Of a DNA stretch of 64,000 nt, positions 24,740 to 36,000 are shown piece after piece. The stretch comes from Hormiphora californensis (taxonomy: Eukaryota; Ctenophora; Tentaculata; Cydippida; Pleurobrachiidae). Positions within the stretch are counted from its first letter, which is position 1. Every line of letters begins with the position of its first letter. The notes beneath the pieces were generated by a model, which did not search any database, was not told where the DNA came from, and was given only the letters and a program-made list of their open reading frames with translations. Location: positions 7,972,651 to 8,036,650 of the forward strand of contig CM035350.1 in assembly GCA_020137815.1 (NCBI GenBank), read 5' to 3'. A program made the position numbers and the translations under genes.

Positions 24740-27301
24740 CGCGTTCAACTCTCACACAGCAGCTGCAGAACATGGCGGGAAACATCGAGGAGTAGAGAGA
24801 GGGTCGGTGCCGAATCAAATATTTCTTGATCTTGATCTACTCCATCTCTCAGCTATCCTACCCCTCATCAACTCGATCTCTCAGCTACCCTACCCCTCAT
24901 CTACTCCTGACTCCATCTTTCAGCTACCCTACCCCTCATCTACTCCATCTTTCAGCTACCCTACCCCTTATCTAGTCCATCTCTCAGCTACCCTACTCCT
25001 CATCTACTCCATCTCTCAGCTTCCCTATTAGGGAAGCATAGAGATGGAAACGATTAGGGGTAGGGAATCCCTATCCATAATCGTTTCCATCTCTATGCTT
25101 CCCTAGCCCTCATCAACTCCATCTTTCAGCTACCCTACCCCCAGTGGCTTTTTATAGCGAATGGGCGAATCCCATTCGCAGCGAGAAATTTGACTGACAG
25201 CAGAAAAATAGAGAGAAAAATCCCTGTTTTGCTTGCTAATGCTGCTCTCACACCTCATTAGTGATCTTATGTGATCGTTACATGTTTAGAGAGCCACAAT
25301 TGCTAGAAACGGGCGCGGATTTCGATTAGAGATCCCAATTGTTAGCAGTTATTCCCGCCGCGCCAGCGGAATTACAGCGGAATGGGAGAAGAACGAGAGC
25401 AGAACGACTGCTGCCACAGCAGCAGCGACAGCGGAATGGGATCTAATCAGGTTCTGTGACATGCGATTCGCAGCGAGATTTTTCTAAAAAGCCACTGGGA
25501 CCCTACCCCTAATCTAGTCCATCTCTCCGCTACCCTACTCCTCATCTACTCCATCTCTCAGCTACCCTACCTCCCATTTACTCCATCTCTCACCTTACCT
25601 ACCTCCCATTTACTCCATATCTCAGCTTCCCTACCTGCCATTTACTTCATCTCTCCCATTTACTCCATCTCTCAGCTTACCTACCTCCCATTTACTCCAT
25701 CGCTTACCTTCCCTACCTCCCATTTACTCCATCTCTCAGCTTCCCTACCTCCCATTTACTCCATCTCTCAGCTACCCTACCTCCCATTTACTCCATTTCT
25801 CAGCTTCCCTACCTCTCATTTACTCCATCTCTCAGCTACCCTACCTCCCATTTACTCCATCTCTCAGCTTCCCTACCTCCCATTTACTCCATCTCTCAGC
25901 TACCCTACCTCCCATTTACTCCATCGCTTACCTTCCCTACCTCCCATTTACTCCATCTCTCAGCTACCTTACCTTCCATTTACTCCATCTCTCAGCTTCC
26001 CTACCTCCCATTTACTCCATCTCTCAGCTACCCTAGCTCCCATTTACTCCATCTCTCAGCTACCCTACCTCCCATTTACTCCATCTCTCAGCTACCTTAC
26101 CTCCCATTTACTCCATCTCTCAGCTTACCTACCTCCCATTTACTCCATCTCTCAGCTTCCCTACCTCCCATTTACTCCATCCCTCAGCTTCCCTACCTGC
26201 CATTTACTCCATCTCTCAGCTACCCTACCACCCATTTACTCCATCTCTCAGCTTCCCTACCTCCCATTTACTCCATCTCTCAGGGGTAGGAATGTTAGGA
26301 TAAATGAGAGATGGAGTAAATGGGAGGTAGGGAAGCTGAGAGATGGATCAAATGGGAGGTAGGGTAGCTGAGGGATGGAGTAAATGGGAGGTAGGGAAGC
26401 TGAGAGATGGAGTAAATGGGAGGTAGGTAAGCTGAGAGATGGAGTAAATGGGAGGTAGGGAAGCTGAGAGATGGAGTAAATGGGAGGTAGGGTAGTTGAG
26501 AGATGGAGTAAATGGGAGGTAGGGAAGCTGAGAGATGGAGTAAATGGGAGGTAGGGTAGCTGAGAGATGGAGTAAATGGGAGGTAGGGAAGGTAAGCGAT
26601 GGAGTAAATGGGAGGTAGGGAAGCTGAGAGATGGAGTAAATGGGAGGTAGGGAAGCTGAGAGATGAAGTAAATGGGAGGTAGGGTAGCTGAGAGATGGAG
26701 TAAATGGGAGGTAGGGAAGCTGAGAGATGGAGTAAATGGCAGGTAGGGAAGCTGAGATATGGAGTAAATGGGAGGTAGGTAAGCTGAGAGATGGAGTAAA
26801 TGGGAGGTAGGGAAGCTGAGAGATGGAGTAAATGGGAGGTAGGGTAGCTGAGAGATGGAGTAGATGAGGAGTAGGGTAGCGGAGAGATGGACTAGATTAG
26901 GGGTAGGGTAGCTGAAAGATGGAGTTGATGAGGGCTAGGGAAGCATAGAGATGGAAACGATTATGGATAGGGATTCCCTACCCCTAATCGTTTCCATCTC
27001 TATGCTTCCCTAATAGGGAAGCTGAGAGATGGAGTAGATGAGGAGTAGGGTAGCTGAGAGATGGACTAGATAAGGGGTAGGGTAGCTGAAAGATGGAGTA
27101 GATGAGGGGTAGGGTAGCTGAAAGATGGAGTCAGGAGTAGATGAGGGGTAGGGTAGCTGAGAGATCGAGTTGATGAGGGGTAGGATAGCTGAGAGATGGA
27201 GTAGATCAAGATCAAGAAATATTTGATTCGGCACCGACCCTCTCTCTACTCCTCGATGTTTCCCGCCATGTTCTGCAGCTGCTGTGTGAGAGTTGAACGC
27301 G
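24740..27301. repeat. 2.5-kb minisatellite palindrome
   Basis: A left arm (24740-26283) and right arm (26307-27301) are reverse complements around a 23-bp centre. Outer ends are unique sequence (CGCGTTCAACTCTCACACAG and its mirror), followed by many 31-32 bp units of the type CTCCCATTTACTCCATCTCT plus CAGCTACCCTAC. Each arm also holds a smaller hairpin around GAAACGATTA (25022-25105 and 26937-27015). The distal arm ends are identical over more than 220 bp. The left arm carries an extra 360-bp transposon and the unit counts differ. Confidence 0.9.
25140..25499. mobile_element. 360-bp hAT-like non-autonomous element in the left palindrome arm
   Basis: Terminal inverted repeats read CCCAGTGGCTTTTTA and, at the far end, TAAAAAGCCACTGGG. 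The 8-bp target ACCCTACC is duplicated exactly at 25132-25139 and 25500-25507. The right arm of the surrounding palindrome keeps the empty site with one ACCCTACC at the matching place (near 26910), which fixes both ends. Subterminal ATTCGCAGCGAGA is repeated in direct orientation near both ends. No coding capacity. An 8-bp duplication suits hAT transposases. Confidence 0.9.
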
Positions 27302-28345
27302 AGCGCGTCAATAACATGACACGACATGCAACACGACATGCGAGATGCGAATTTCATTATTTTGAAGTTTTGTGGGGTTGCGATTTTTGTTTTAGGTCGG
27401 AGAGTGAAACGGCCGGTACAGTGGTAAACTAGATTAAAAACTGTACGCCTCGTTAGACGGCGATTTTTCCTATCTTGTCTGGTTCCTGAGATATGGCCCC
27501 CTAAAGAGTTGGTGTCTCAAACTGCTGAATCGGGGTCACGCGAGGAAAATGGGCATCAGTTTGCGTGTACTGCTCCGTTTTTCACGGGACTTGAACGAGG
27601 GTGACGGCAAGAGTCTCACCTATTACATGGTATCCTTACATTGTGTATTAAATCTAAAATGACTGAGCAGCATGCTTGTTAATGAACCTTGACGTGTTTG
27701 CTTGTCTCGCAAGCGCGCTCGCGACTAGCAAACACGACATGCAGTTCACACCCTGTTATAAGAACTCCGGTCAGTTCTCATCTTGCCAACCCGTTTTCCG
27801 GGAACCCCTGGCCAAAGGACATTAAAATTCACATACCGACCAAGTTTCATATCGATTGGATAAGATTTTGGGTGGCTACGGTGAAAAATATCGCATTTTT
27901 GGCATTTTTAACTTTCCCGACGCGATTTACGACCCTTAAACATTGAGTTACGGGAAATCGCTATCAGGTAAAATGAAGTTCAAACGATTCTCTTTCCCCA
28001 CTATTGCGTTAGTTTTCTGATTTAGAGCCGTTTTCAGGGTCTTAGAAGCGTTTGAAAAATGTAAGTCTTTTTGTCGCAATGACGTCACCCCGTGACGTCA
28101 CTGTTGTAAAGATCGGATCAAAAATCTGAGCCCGTACTTACACCCGCCTTGGTCCAAAGTACCAGTGTACAAATTTTCAGGGGTCTAGCTCAAAAACTGT
28201 AGGAGGAGTAGGGAGAAAACAATTATCGGACTAACATTTTGGAAATTATTATATGGATTGTACTTCTGTAGGGTATCCAAAGTGTAGCCACGGTGGCTGC
28301 AGCACATCTCCCGCAAATCATGATTTACATTATTTCTCCAGGAAC
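27302..28345. other. Upstream region of the receptor gene
   Basis: Contains short direct repeats of ACACGACATGC at 27319-27342 and an imperfect inverted pair around CGCAAGCGCGCTCGCG (27707-27724). I could not identify a promoter or gene in it. Confidence 0.4.
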
Positions 28346-31300
28346 ATGTTCCGGACAATAATTGGACTTGTGCTACTGTCAACAGTTGCTCCTTTCCCAG
28401 ACAATAAAGGAAAGGACGAATCGTTGAATTCAATCACAGTTGCCGGATCAAATTTTCTCTGGTCTCGGGGGACCGAGGGTCAGTCCCTCACTAGAGATGA
28501 ACCTTTAGTACACCCCTTGCTTAGCAACACGCCTGTACTTGCAGAACACACTTCACCGCCTGATACCAATGAAGAGGGGCAACTTTGCCCAATTGCTGTT
28601 GACCGGGGGTTCCTAACCCGCGTCTGTAAGGAGGAACAGCAAATTACGATACGCCAGCGTGAGAGCATCTTCCAATGTATAACCTCACCCAATGTGACTT
28701 ATACAAAACGGGGAATCTTCGACGGTCTAAAACGTCGATCCCGGACAGAGTTTTCTGTTCGCTGTCCAAATGACGATGCTATGTACCAGGCGTGTGGGGA
28801 TTGGAATCATCGTCATATCCGTAACATAAATAGAGTTGAATTGTTTGATCAGCCGCCCGTTTGTGGCGTTGTCTGCCTTGATAGCATTAAAGGTACCTTT
28901 GTCCAAGAGGACGCCCAGGAATATAGTGATCGATCTGTTGGTACTATGGCTTTCCAGATTACTCTTCAAAATGGAAGTTTTGTCGAGGTGACATTGAAAT
29001 CAGGAGGTGTTTGTGATGGGATATGTGACGATATCTGGATAGGCAAGAATCTCAAACCGACGCCCAAATTGACTTGTGCTGAGGAGCGGGATTGTGGCGG
29101 TGAAACGGTGTACGGGACTATTTCTAACGACCTGGTTTTCATGCCGTTTCAAGGAATGCCGGAAGAAGGAATTGACCCTCCTTGGGATCCTGACACCCCT
29201 CTTTGTCGAGCGGTACAGGATTACACGTCATTATCTGCAAGCCAGTTTCCTCTCTATAACGGCTCTAGATGTTTTTTCACTACCAAAGGTAGAATTGACA
29301 ATGCTATTTCTATGGCGAAGTATTTCTACTGCATAATTACTGCAATGGACCAAACTAACTGCACTGATCCAGCCAAGGTTGGGGGCAGCTGTCTGGTGAG
29401 TGGTTACTTAAGCACAATTTCCATCTATGTGATCTGTAATGGCAACGAATCTCCACAGTTGTGTGATGACGGGATCGAGCTGAAGTGTGTCAGGGATCGG
29501 TTGGCATTGTTTTATTCACAAACACAGGCTTTGTGATGGTACGGAGGATTGTGCAGGTGGTGTGGATGAGGGTAAAATGTGGTGCAGACTTACCAGCCAC
29601 ACTTGTAAGAGACGGTTTGGCAAGTTTTCTCAAATTCCCATAGATTGGGTACAAGATGGAGTAGTAGATTGTGAGAATGGTCTCGATGAAGACGATAATT
29701 GGGAAATGTGCGGCAATGGCACCACTCTGAGGATTAAGGTGGATACGGGACCGTGTTCTAACGTGTTTTTATGCCATGGCAACCAATTCTTGGAAACGTC
29801 CACCATGTGTTCTTCGAACCATAAATGCGACGAAGGGGCCTGTCGAAGCGCTAGAAGAAGGGTAAATATCGAGAATACCCTAATCCGATCTTTTGCACCA
29901 ACTGAAACACTTAGAAATGAGGTTATTCTGGTGGGAAATGTCTGTAGCAAAGGTTTATCTTCAGTCCTCCATCATATGAAGGAGCAATGTAAACTTCGAA
30001 AATTTAACCACCCATTTCACCAATTCTTCGGTAAGAACCTCACAACATCCCTTGTCACGTCGCACCAGAAACAAGATTGTAGGTACCTTTACGGCGAGGC
30101 ATATGTCTTTCACAGCTGTACTGGACTATGTAAAAATGCTGCATGCCCTTTGACCAGACCGGTGCTGCATAATTCCTGTCACAATCTCCAGGTAGCAGTT
30201 TACTCACTTAACACGGAGTTAAATGATGTAACATCGGTTTTTCGATATAAAACTGCACTTCATAACAACGTGTTTGTGTGTAAAAACCGGAAGTGTATTC
30301 TGTTTGAGAGGGTGTGTGACCTGGTTGATGACTGTGGGGATAGGTCTGATGAGGATGCTGGGTGTGCCAATAATTTTCAGTGTGCTGATAACTCCTCGTT
30401 CTTACCTTTGAGTCAGAAATGCGATGGAAAAGTTGACTGCAAGGACTTTTCAGACGAATGCAATGACAGCTGCAGTAGGAAAAAAATTGAACATGATGCA
30501 ATGGCTGTGAAAGCATTTATCATGGGAATCCTGGGACTTCTTATAGGATTGACAGCCTTTGTGAGGACACTTCTCCAGAAAATCCCAGAAAGAAGTGGGG
30601 CCTTCGTAAACCATGTCTTTGTACTTGCTATCTCCTTTGGAGATCTCTTCACTCCCTGCTATCTCCTCAGCTTAACAGCTCTGCATATGGAAAACACAGA
30701 TTTCTGTGTTAAGCGATTGGAGTGGATTAGTGGGAGGTCCTGTAATATCATAGGTGTACTTAACACAGTCGGAGCAACAATTTCCTCCTTAGCTATGGCG
30801 GGTATAAGCGTCTACCGGCTTTATGGAACAACAAGAGCTCTCCGATACAGACAGTCAGAAAACGTCTCCCAGAAGCTTCGACTGAAAATTTATGTATTCC
30901 TAATGGTCATAATACTTATCGCTCTAGCATTTGCATTAGTGCCTCTTTTGGATGGTCTGGAAGATCGATTTGTCAACGGTCTTGTGTTTTCCAAGGATGT
31001 AGCACTTTTCCTTGGCACAGTGGACAAGGAAAGGTTTTTGCAGATTGGTTATGGGTACTACGGAGTAAGATACTCTGAACGTTCCCGACGGAAGGCCGAT
31101 ATTTCCTGGAGTACGATTCAGGGAATGGTCGCGGAAATGTTTTCTGCAGATTATGGGGCTGTTTCTGGGAAAAAGGTTTCATTTTACGGCAACGATCCGG
31201 TTTGCATGTTCAAGTTTTTTGTCCTCCCCGATGATCCCCAAGTCGTCTTTGTCTGGGTCTACATCAGCCTTCACTTTCTCTGCTTCTTATCCGTGGCGGT

Positions 31301-31901
31301 GTGCCATATCTTAATTGTGGTCTTGTCGAATAAGGCTGCAGTTGCTGGGACAGACCGCGACCGGCGCACTAAAAGTAGACTTAGTCGCAAAGTCACTTTG
31401 GTGTGTGTAACGGACTTTTGTTGCTGGCTACCTTTCCTGATTTGTTGTGCCCTCCATACAGCAGAGGTGGTGAATATGTCACCATGGTACCAAGTTTTCT
31501 CCCTCAACATCCTCCCCCTCAACTCTGTGATAAACCCACTTTTGTACAGTGATATAGGAACGAAAATTTTGGATGTGTTGCTACCTGCCAAAGAATGGAT
31601 GGTGACCACTTTGTCATTATTCCGAACCCTGTTTCGTGGTATACCAGTCTTACCCGAAATAACTGATCATGTTGGCAACTCAAAGGATGATAATCCTTAC
31701 CAAGAAAACAGTGATAGGGCCAGGGTGAAGGGAGAGAAATCTAGAGATGTCGATGGCACATCAAACGGTAATGAGATGACAATGATATTCCCTAGCAGTG
31801 GATCGATTATAAGGTCAGCTAGAAGTTGTGAGCTGTTTCAAGAAACTGTCTTTGATAATACGACTGCGTTTGTTCAAAGTTCAAGAAGAAGTAGTGCTTG
31901 A
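28346..31901 (+). CDS. LDLa-containing rhodopsin-type GPCR, one frameshift
   Basis: An intronless gene of about 1,184 codons read in two frames. The first frame (from 28346, with signal peptide FRTIIGLVLLSTVAP) runs to about 29500 and encodes a large Cys-rich ectodomain. The second frame continues to 31901. LDL-receptor class A motifs include RLCDGTEDC, ERVCDLVDDCGDRSDED and QKCDGKVDC. Seven helices follow: about 30510-30580, 30600-30680, 30740-30830, 30880-30960, 31240-31330, 31395-31470 and 31490-31555. TM7 ends NPLLY, the NPxxY motif. The class resembles LGR/relaxin-receptor or GRL101-type receptors. Dropping one T from CGGTTGG at 29504-29510 would complete an LDLa repeat across the break, so the gap is one base. 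Confidence 0.8.
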
Positions 31902-31999
31902 GCATACTAACATTTGAAATTGAAATCAGAAAGAACTGCAAAAAACGAAATTGCTTGCTTTTCTGATTCGCAAACTAAACAATTAGGGAAACAATTACA

Positions 32000-32836
32000 G
32001 GGGGGGTTCCGGCCGGAATTTATGAGGATTTTTGAGGTCACCTCAAAAATCCTCATTTATTATTTGCTGGACAAGCCCTCAAAAATCCTCAAAAATCCTC
32101 AAAAATCCTCAAAAATTTTTCGTTCTATTTAAACATAAACACAGCAAATGCCTGATAAAAAACAATAATAGATTATATTTTAGAGGTATAAAATGCACTG
32201 ATTATCAATCCAAGTGCTCTTGCCTGTGCTCTTTGGCTTCCCATACTTGAAGCACTGCTTTCTTTTAGCAAAGTTATTAACTTCACATGCTTGACAAGAC
32301 CCCGGTGCCCAGATTTTCAAAATTTTAGATAAATACGATTTTCAGTCAAATATGCTGCCAACTTTGTCCCAAAAATCAACGATTTTGCTGCCTAGTAAGA
32401 TAAATGTCTAGAAAATTTTTAGAAATCATTTATAAATAATTTATAAAGTTTTCAAAAGTTTTAAAAAAGTGTCCCCACCCGGGCCCGGTCGGGAATCGAA
32501 CCCGGGCCTCACGCGTCAGAGTGGAGGCAGCACAGGCAGCACAAATTTACCCCATATTCATATTGACGATTTCGACTCATTTTGAGGACTTCTGAGTATG
32601 TTTTTAGGACCATCACCAGGGTATCTGGGAAAATTGTCTAACTGTTTTACTCCTATTAAGGAATGTGTATGCCCAATAGTATGCGTAATCGTCAAAATTT
32701 TTGTAAAAACTATAAAATAATTGTTGAGGATTATTGAGGATTATTGAGGATTTTTGAGGATTTTTGAGGGCCCTCATTAATTCGAAAAACGCTGGACAAG
32801 ACCTCATCCTCATTAATTATTGGCCGGCACCCCCCC
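32000..32836. mobile_element. 837-bp element with poly-G ends, 8-bp duplication
   Basis: The left end reads GGGGGGGTTCCGGCCGG and the right end GGCCGGCACCCCCCC. The 8-bp target CAATTACA is duplicated at 31992-31999 and 32837-32844. Next to the ends are short tandem runs of TCCTCAAAAA (32071-32115) and GAGGATTATT/GAGGATTTTT (32726-32768). The layout and length match the element at 55827-56655, but the interiors are not obviously homologous. The interior holds a tRNA-like 3' half. No coding capacity; hAT-like by target size. Confidence 0.85.
32478..32527 (-). ncRNA. tRNA 3'-half-like sequence inside a transposon
   Basis: On the minus strand, GTGAGGCCCGGGTTCGATTC resembles the anticodon-stem, variable-loop and T-arm region of a glycine- or glutamate-type tRNA, with a perfect B-box GGTTCGATTCC at 32492-32502. 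No D arm or A box is found upstream, so this is not a functional tRNA. It is either a captured tRNA fragment or part of a SINE. Confidence 0.55.
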
Positions 32837-33059
32837 CAATTACATTTGTTGCGTGATATTTAATTTTAAAGTACCAAAATCAGCTGATAAATATTTTTCC
32901 TTTCGACCAAAAACAGCTATCCCGATTTAAACAATGAAAAACAATTATTTCCACACTGTGTGGTGGTTAGGGAAAGTGTCAACTGGGCCTTGTTATGTTC
33001 TAACACAGTCTAGCTAGGCAAACTGGGCCATCCCCCCCAGTGGAGTTTGTTTTGCATTA

Positions 33060-36000
33060 TTATTTGCGCTCGATGACTCTTCTGGTTAACGAATAACGGT
33101 GTGTATGACTTGCACTATGCATGGAATAGTAAAAATGATATTGTGGAATTGTGATACGATCGAGGTGAAATTGCAACATACCGTTTGATGCGGGGTTAGG
33201 GTAGTCGGCAGAATTGAACTGTGTATGGATGGGCTCTGATCTCCTCTCTTGTTTCACCACGACCTGTGCAGCGGGGGGAACATCCCTCCTCCCTCCCTCC
33301 TCCTTTATAGACAACCTAGCATTAGGGTGTCGCTGAGCCAGGGCCCTGCTGTCTCTGTGTTTAGTAGGACTCTGTACTCCCTGAGGATTGATCGCCTCTT
33401 CCAGCATCTTCCGAACCGCTTTCTGGGGTCGTCCTCTTCGTGTCGTATACATCGGCTTCTTGTTCTCCGACTGCGGGGGGGGGGGGGGGGGGTCAATTGA
33501 ATCCAAGGGAGCTACGTACAGGAGGTATTCCAGGCTAGGAGGTATTCCTTGAGTCAGTACCCATACAAATATTGTGTCAAAATGTGATTGAAATTGAACT
33601 TTAGGAGATACAAAGGCTGACATTTTGGCCCATACTACTGTGTGTTACCTACCTGTATTTCCAGCATAGTACAATTATCCTCATCCGCTAGGGCAGTTGT
33701 TTGTAGTCTCTGGATGTACGGGTAGGTGTTCACCCTTGTCTGGAACATCTCCTTGAAGAACGGATCCGTCAGAGGCACCTGGGTGGAAGGGAAGTGGTTA
33801 AAATTTGAGCAAAGAAATACAGAAGAGTTATTTTAGGGGGACGGGGGATGTTGAGAGGGTCTGGCAAGGCAAGGGTGTAGCTGTAACAAACTCAAAAGTG
33901 AGGTATACAACTTCCTGTTTTACTGTACAATTTCTACTGGAGGACCATTACCTGAGTGTCGTATCTCCTTCCATCGACCATTATAATATCGTTAGCAGAG
34001 GCAAATGGTTTGGCAGGCGGAATGGGGTACTCAGAATTCCTTGGAATGCGAGGTCGAGCTGCTGCCATAACTTCTGGATCGGATAAAGGTAGTCTCTTCC
34101 TCTCAACCGCTTCTCTGAAATATAATTCCATGCGTTAGTGATACAAATAAATGGTGTGTTATGTTCTAACCCTCATGATCCCACCCTCCTCCTTAACAGT
34201 TGGAAGAGAGAGGGTCGAACAAGGCAAGTTCATGGTAGTAACACTACAACACACATTGTCACCATTTACCTGAGATAATCACAGATGGTATGAATCTTGG
34301 TTGAGATTCTGTGATCATTGTTCTGCATGTGCTTCTTGTGGGATGACTGAGATCCGAATTTCTTGAAGCACGTCATGCACTGATATCGTCTCATATCTCC
34401 CTTGGTTACACGAGGCCGGTACGATCTCTTGTATATGAACCCGCACATCTTGCACTTGACTGATATGAGGGGGGATGGGGTTATTTGTCTGTCTTTCAAT
34501 GACAATGTTTGTTGTCAATCAATGACATTGACAATGCTGATGTGTGTGTGTGTGTATCGCGTAGCATCTCAGTAGTGCGCGCCGCCGCGCCACTCTCACC
34601 GTCCTATTAACTGCTGACAGGAGTACCCTTGGTATGGATTTTAGTAAGTGTTGACAGTAGGATACTTTAATGCTTTCTGGTGAGAATTTTTCGCGCCCAA
34701 ATCCGGCTACGCGCCAATGGGACTGCGGAACGGTGATCACGTGACCTGACCCGGTCTTGTTTTGGCGCTTGGTTTCAGACAACACATCTCTTGAGAAGAT
34801 CACTCACTGTTTCAGATCAGGTGAAGTGTATGTGTAACACTGTGATTTGTGGATGTGTGGTGTATAACAGCAAACAACCACTCTCTGACAGTCGTCTGCA
34901 GCAGTAGTAACACAGTGGTATGAAGTTACACAGGCTCAGCTGTTATTAACTTACAGGGTGCCGCGGCATCAAATGTTCCACACTTCAGTTCTTTGTTATC
35001 TTTCTCAGGTTCAGCAGTGACAATGGTCGGTTTGTGGGGAATACTGTTGTGCACATGCCTCACGTGGTCTTGTATGCCGGTGGGCGATTTAAACATGGAT
35101 CCACACTCGTAACAAACGTGGTAGTGGATCTTGCGGAGAGTCCGCTGTCTCCAGTAAATACCTGATGATATGGGAGGGGAGGGGTTAGGGAGGGTACTGG
35201 GCCCAGCTGGAGGGGAGGAGGGGGACAGGGAGAGAGCTGGGGAGGGTGTAGGGGGTTAGGAAGGAAGGGGTTAGAGAGGGAGAGGGTCAGGACAGGGGGG
35301 TCAGGAAGTTGTAAACTGGGAAGTACTGCTTCATTTTGTGTAATGTAGTGTGTGTAGTATGCTAAATATGGAGTCTGTATGAAAATGTCAGTTGTTATTA
35401 TTGTGTTCTCTCTGTATAATATAACAGTAAACAGCAGTGTCCAGTGTGTTCCAGAACTATTGACCCAAATGTGTGAGCAGTGTCTGATTGAGAGTGTACC
35501 AGGGTCAGTGTGTGTGACTGAGTGCAGTACCAGGGTCAGTGCAGTGATAGTATGAACTGTGAGCAGTACCAGGGTCAGTGTGTGTTTGAGAGTGTACCAG
35601 GGTCAGTGCAGTGATAGTATGAACTGTGAGCAGTACCAGGACAGGATAGCTGTTGGAAATCCATTGCACTGGTATCCATACACAGGTTCCTGTTAGTCCA
35701 TACCACCAGTTCATCACCAGCATCAATCCTCCTAACGGTTAGGAGGTACTGCGTACCAAACGACTGGAGAAAGGGGGATTTGTTATTAGGCAGGGAGACC
35801 CAATAGTATAAGAAGTAGGGTAGGATAATAGGATATAATACGGTCACGTATCCGGTGTAACGCCAGATAAGACGCTAACCAACACTACACAATCAGTTAT
35901 CACTCACTGCCCTCACTATGATTCGCCCTCGTGCGTTACAGTGTCCCCGAAATGGCAACCAATCAAATAAAACCCTCTACACCAAACCAAAGTTAACTCA

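Noticed and set aside
24807-25031. 74-aa frame repeated identically at the other end of the palindrome
   Set aside because: Translation of the minisatellite units; the identity reflects the palindrome arms, not protein selection.
32478-32527. Functional tRNA gene
   Set aside because: No D arm, A box or paired acceptor stem.
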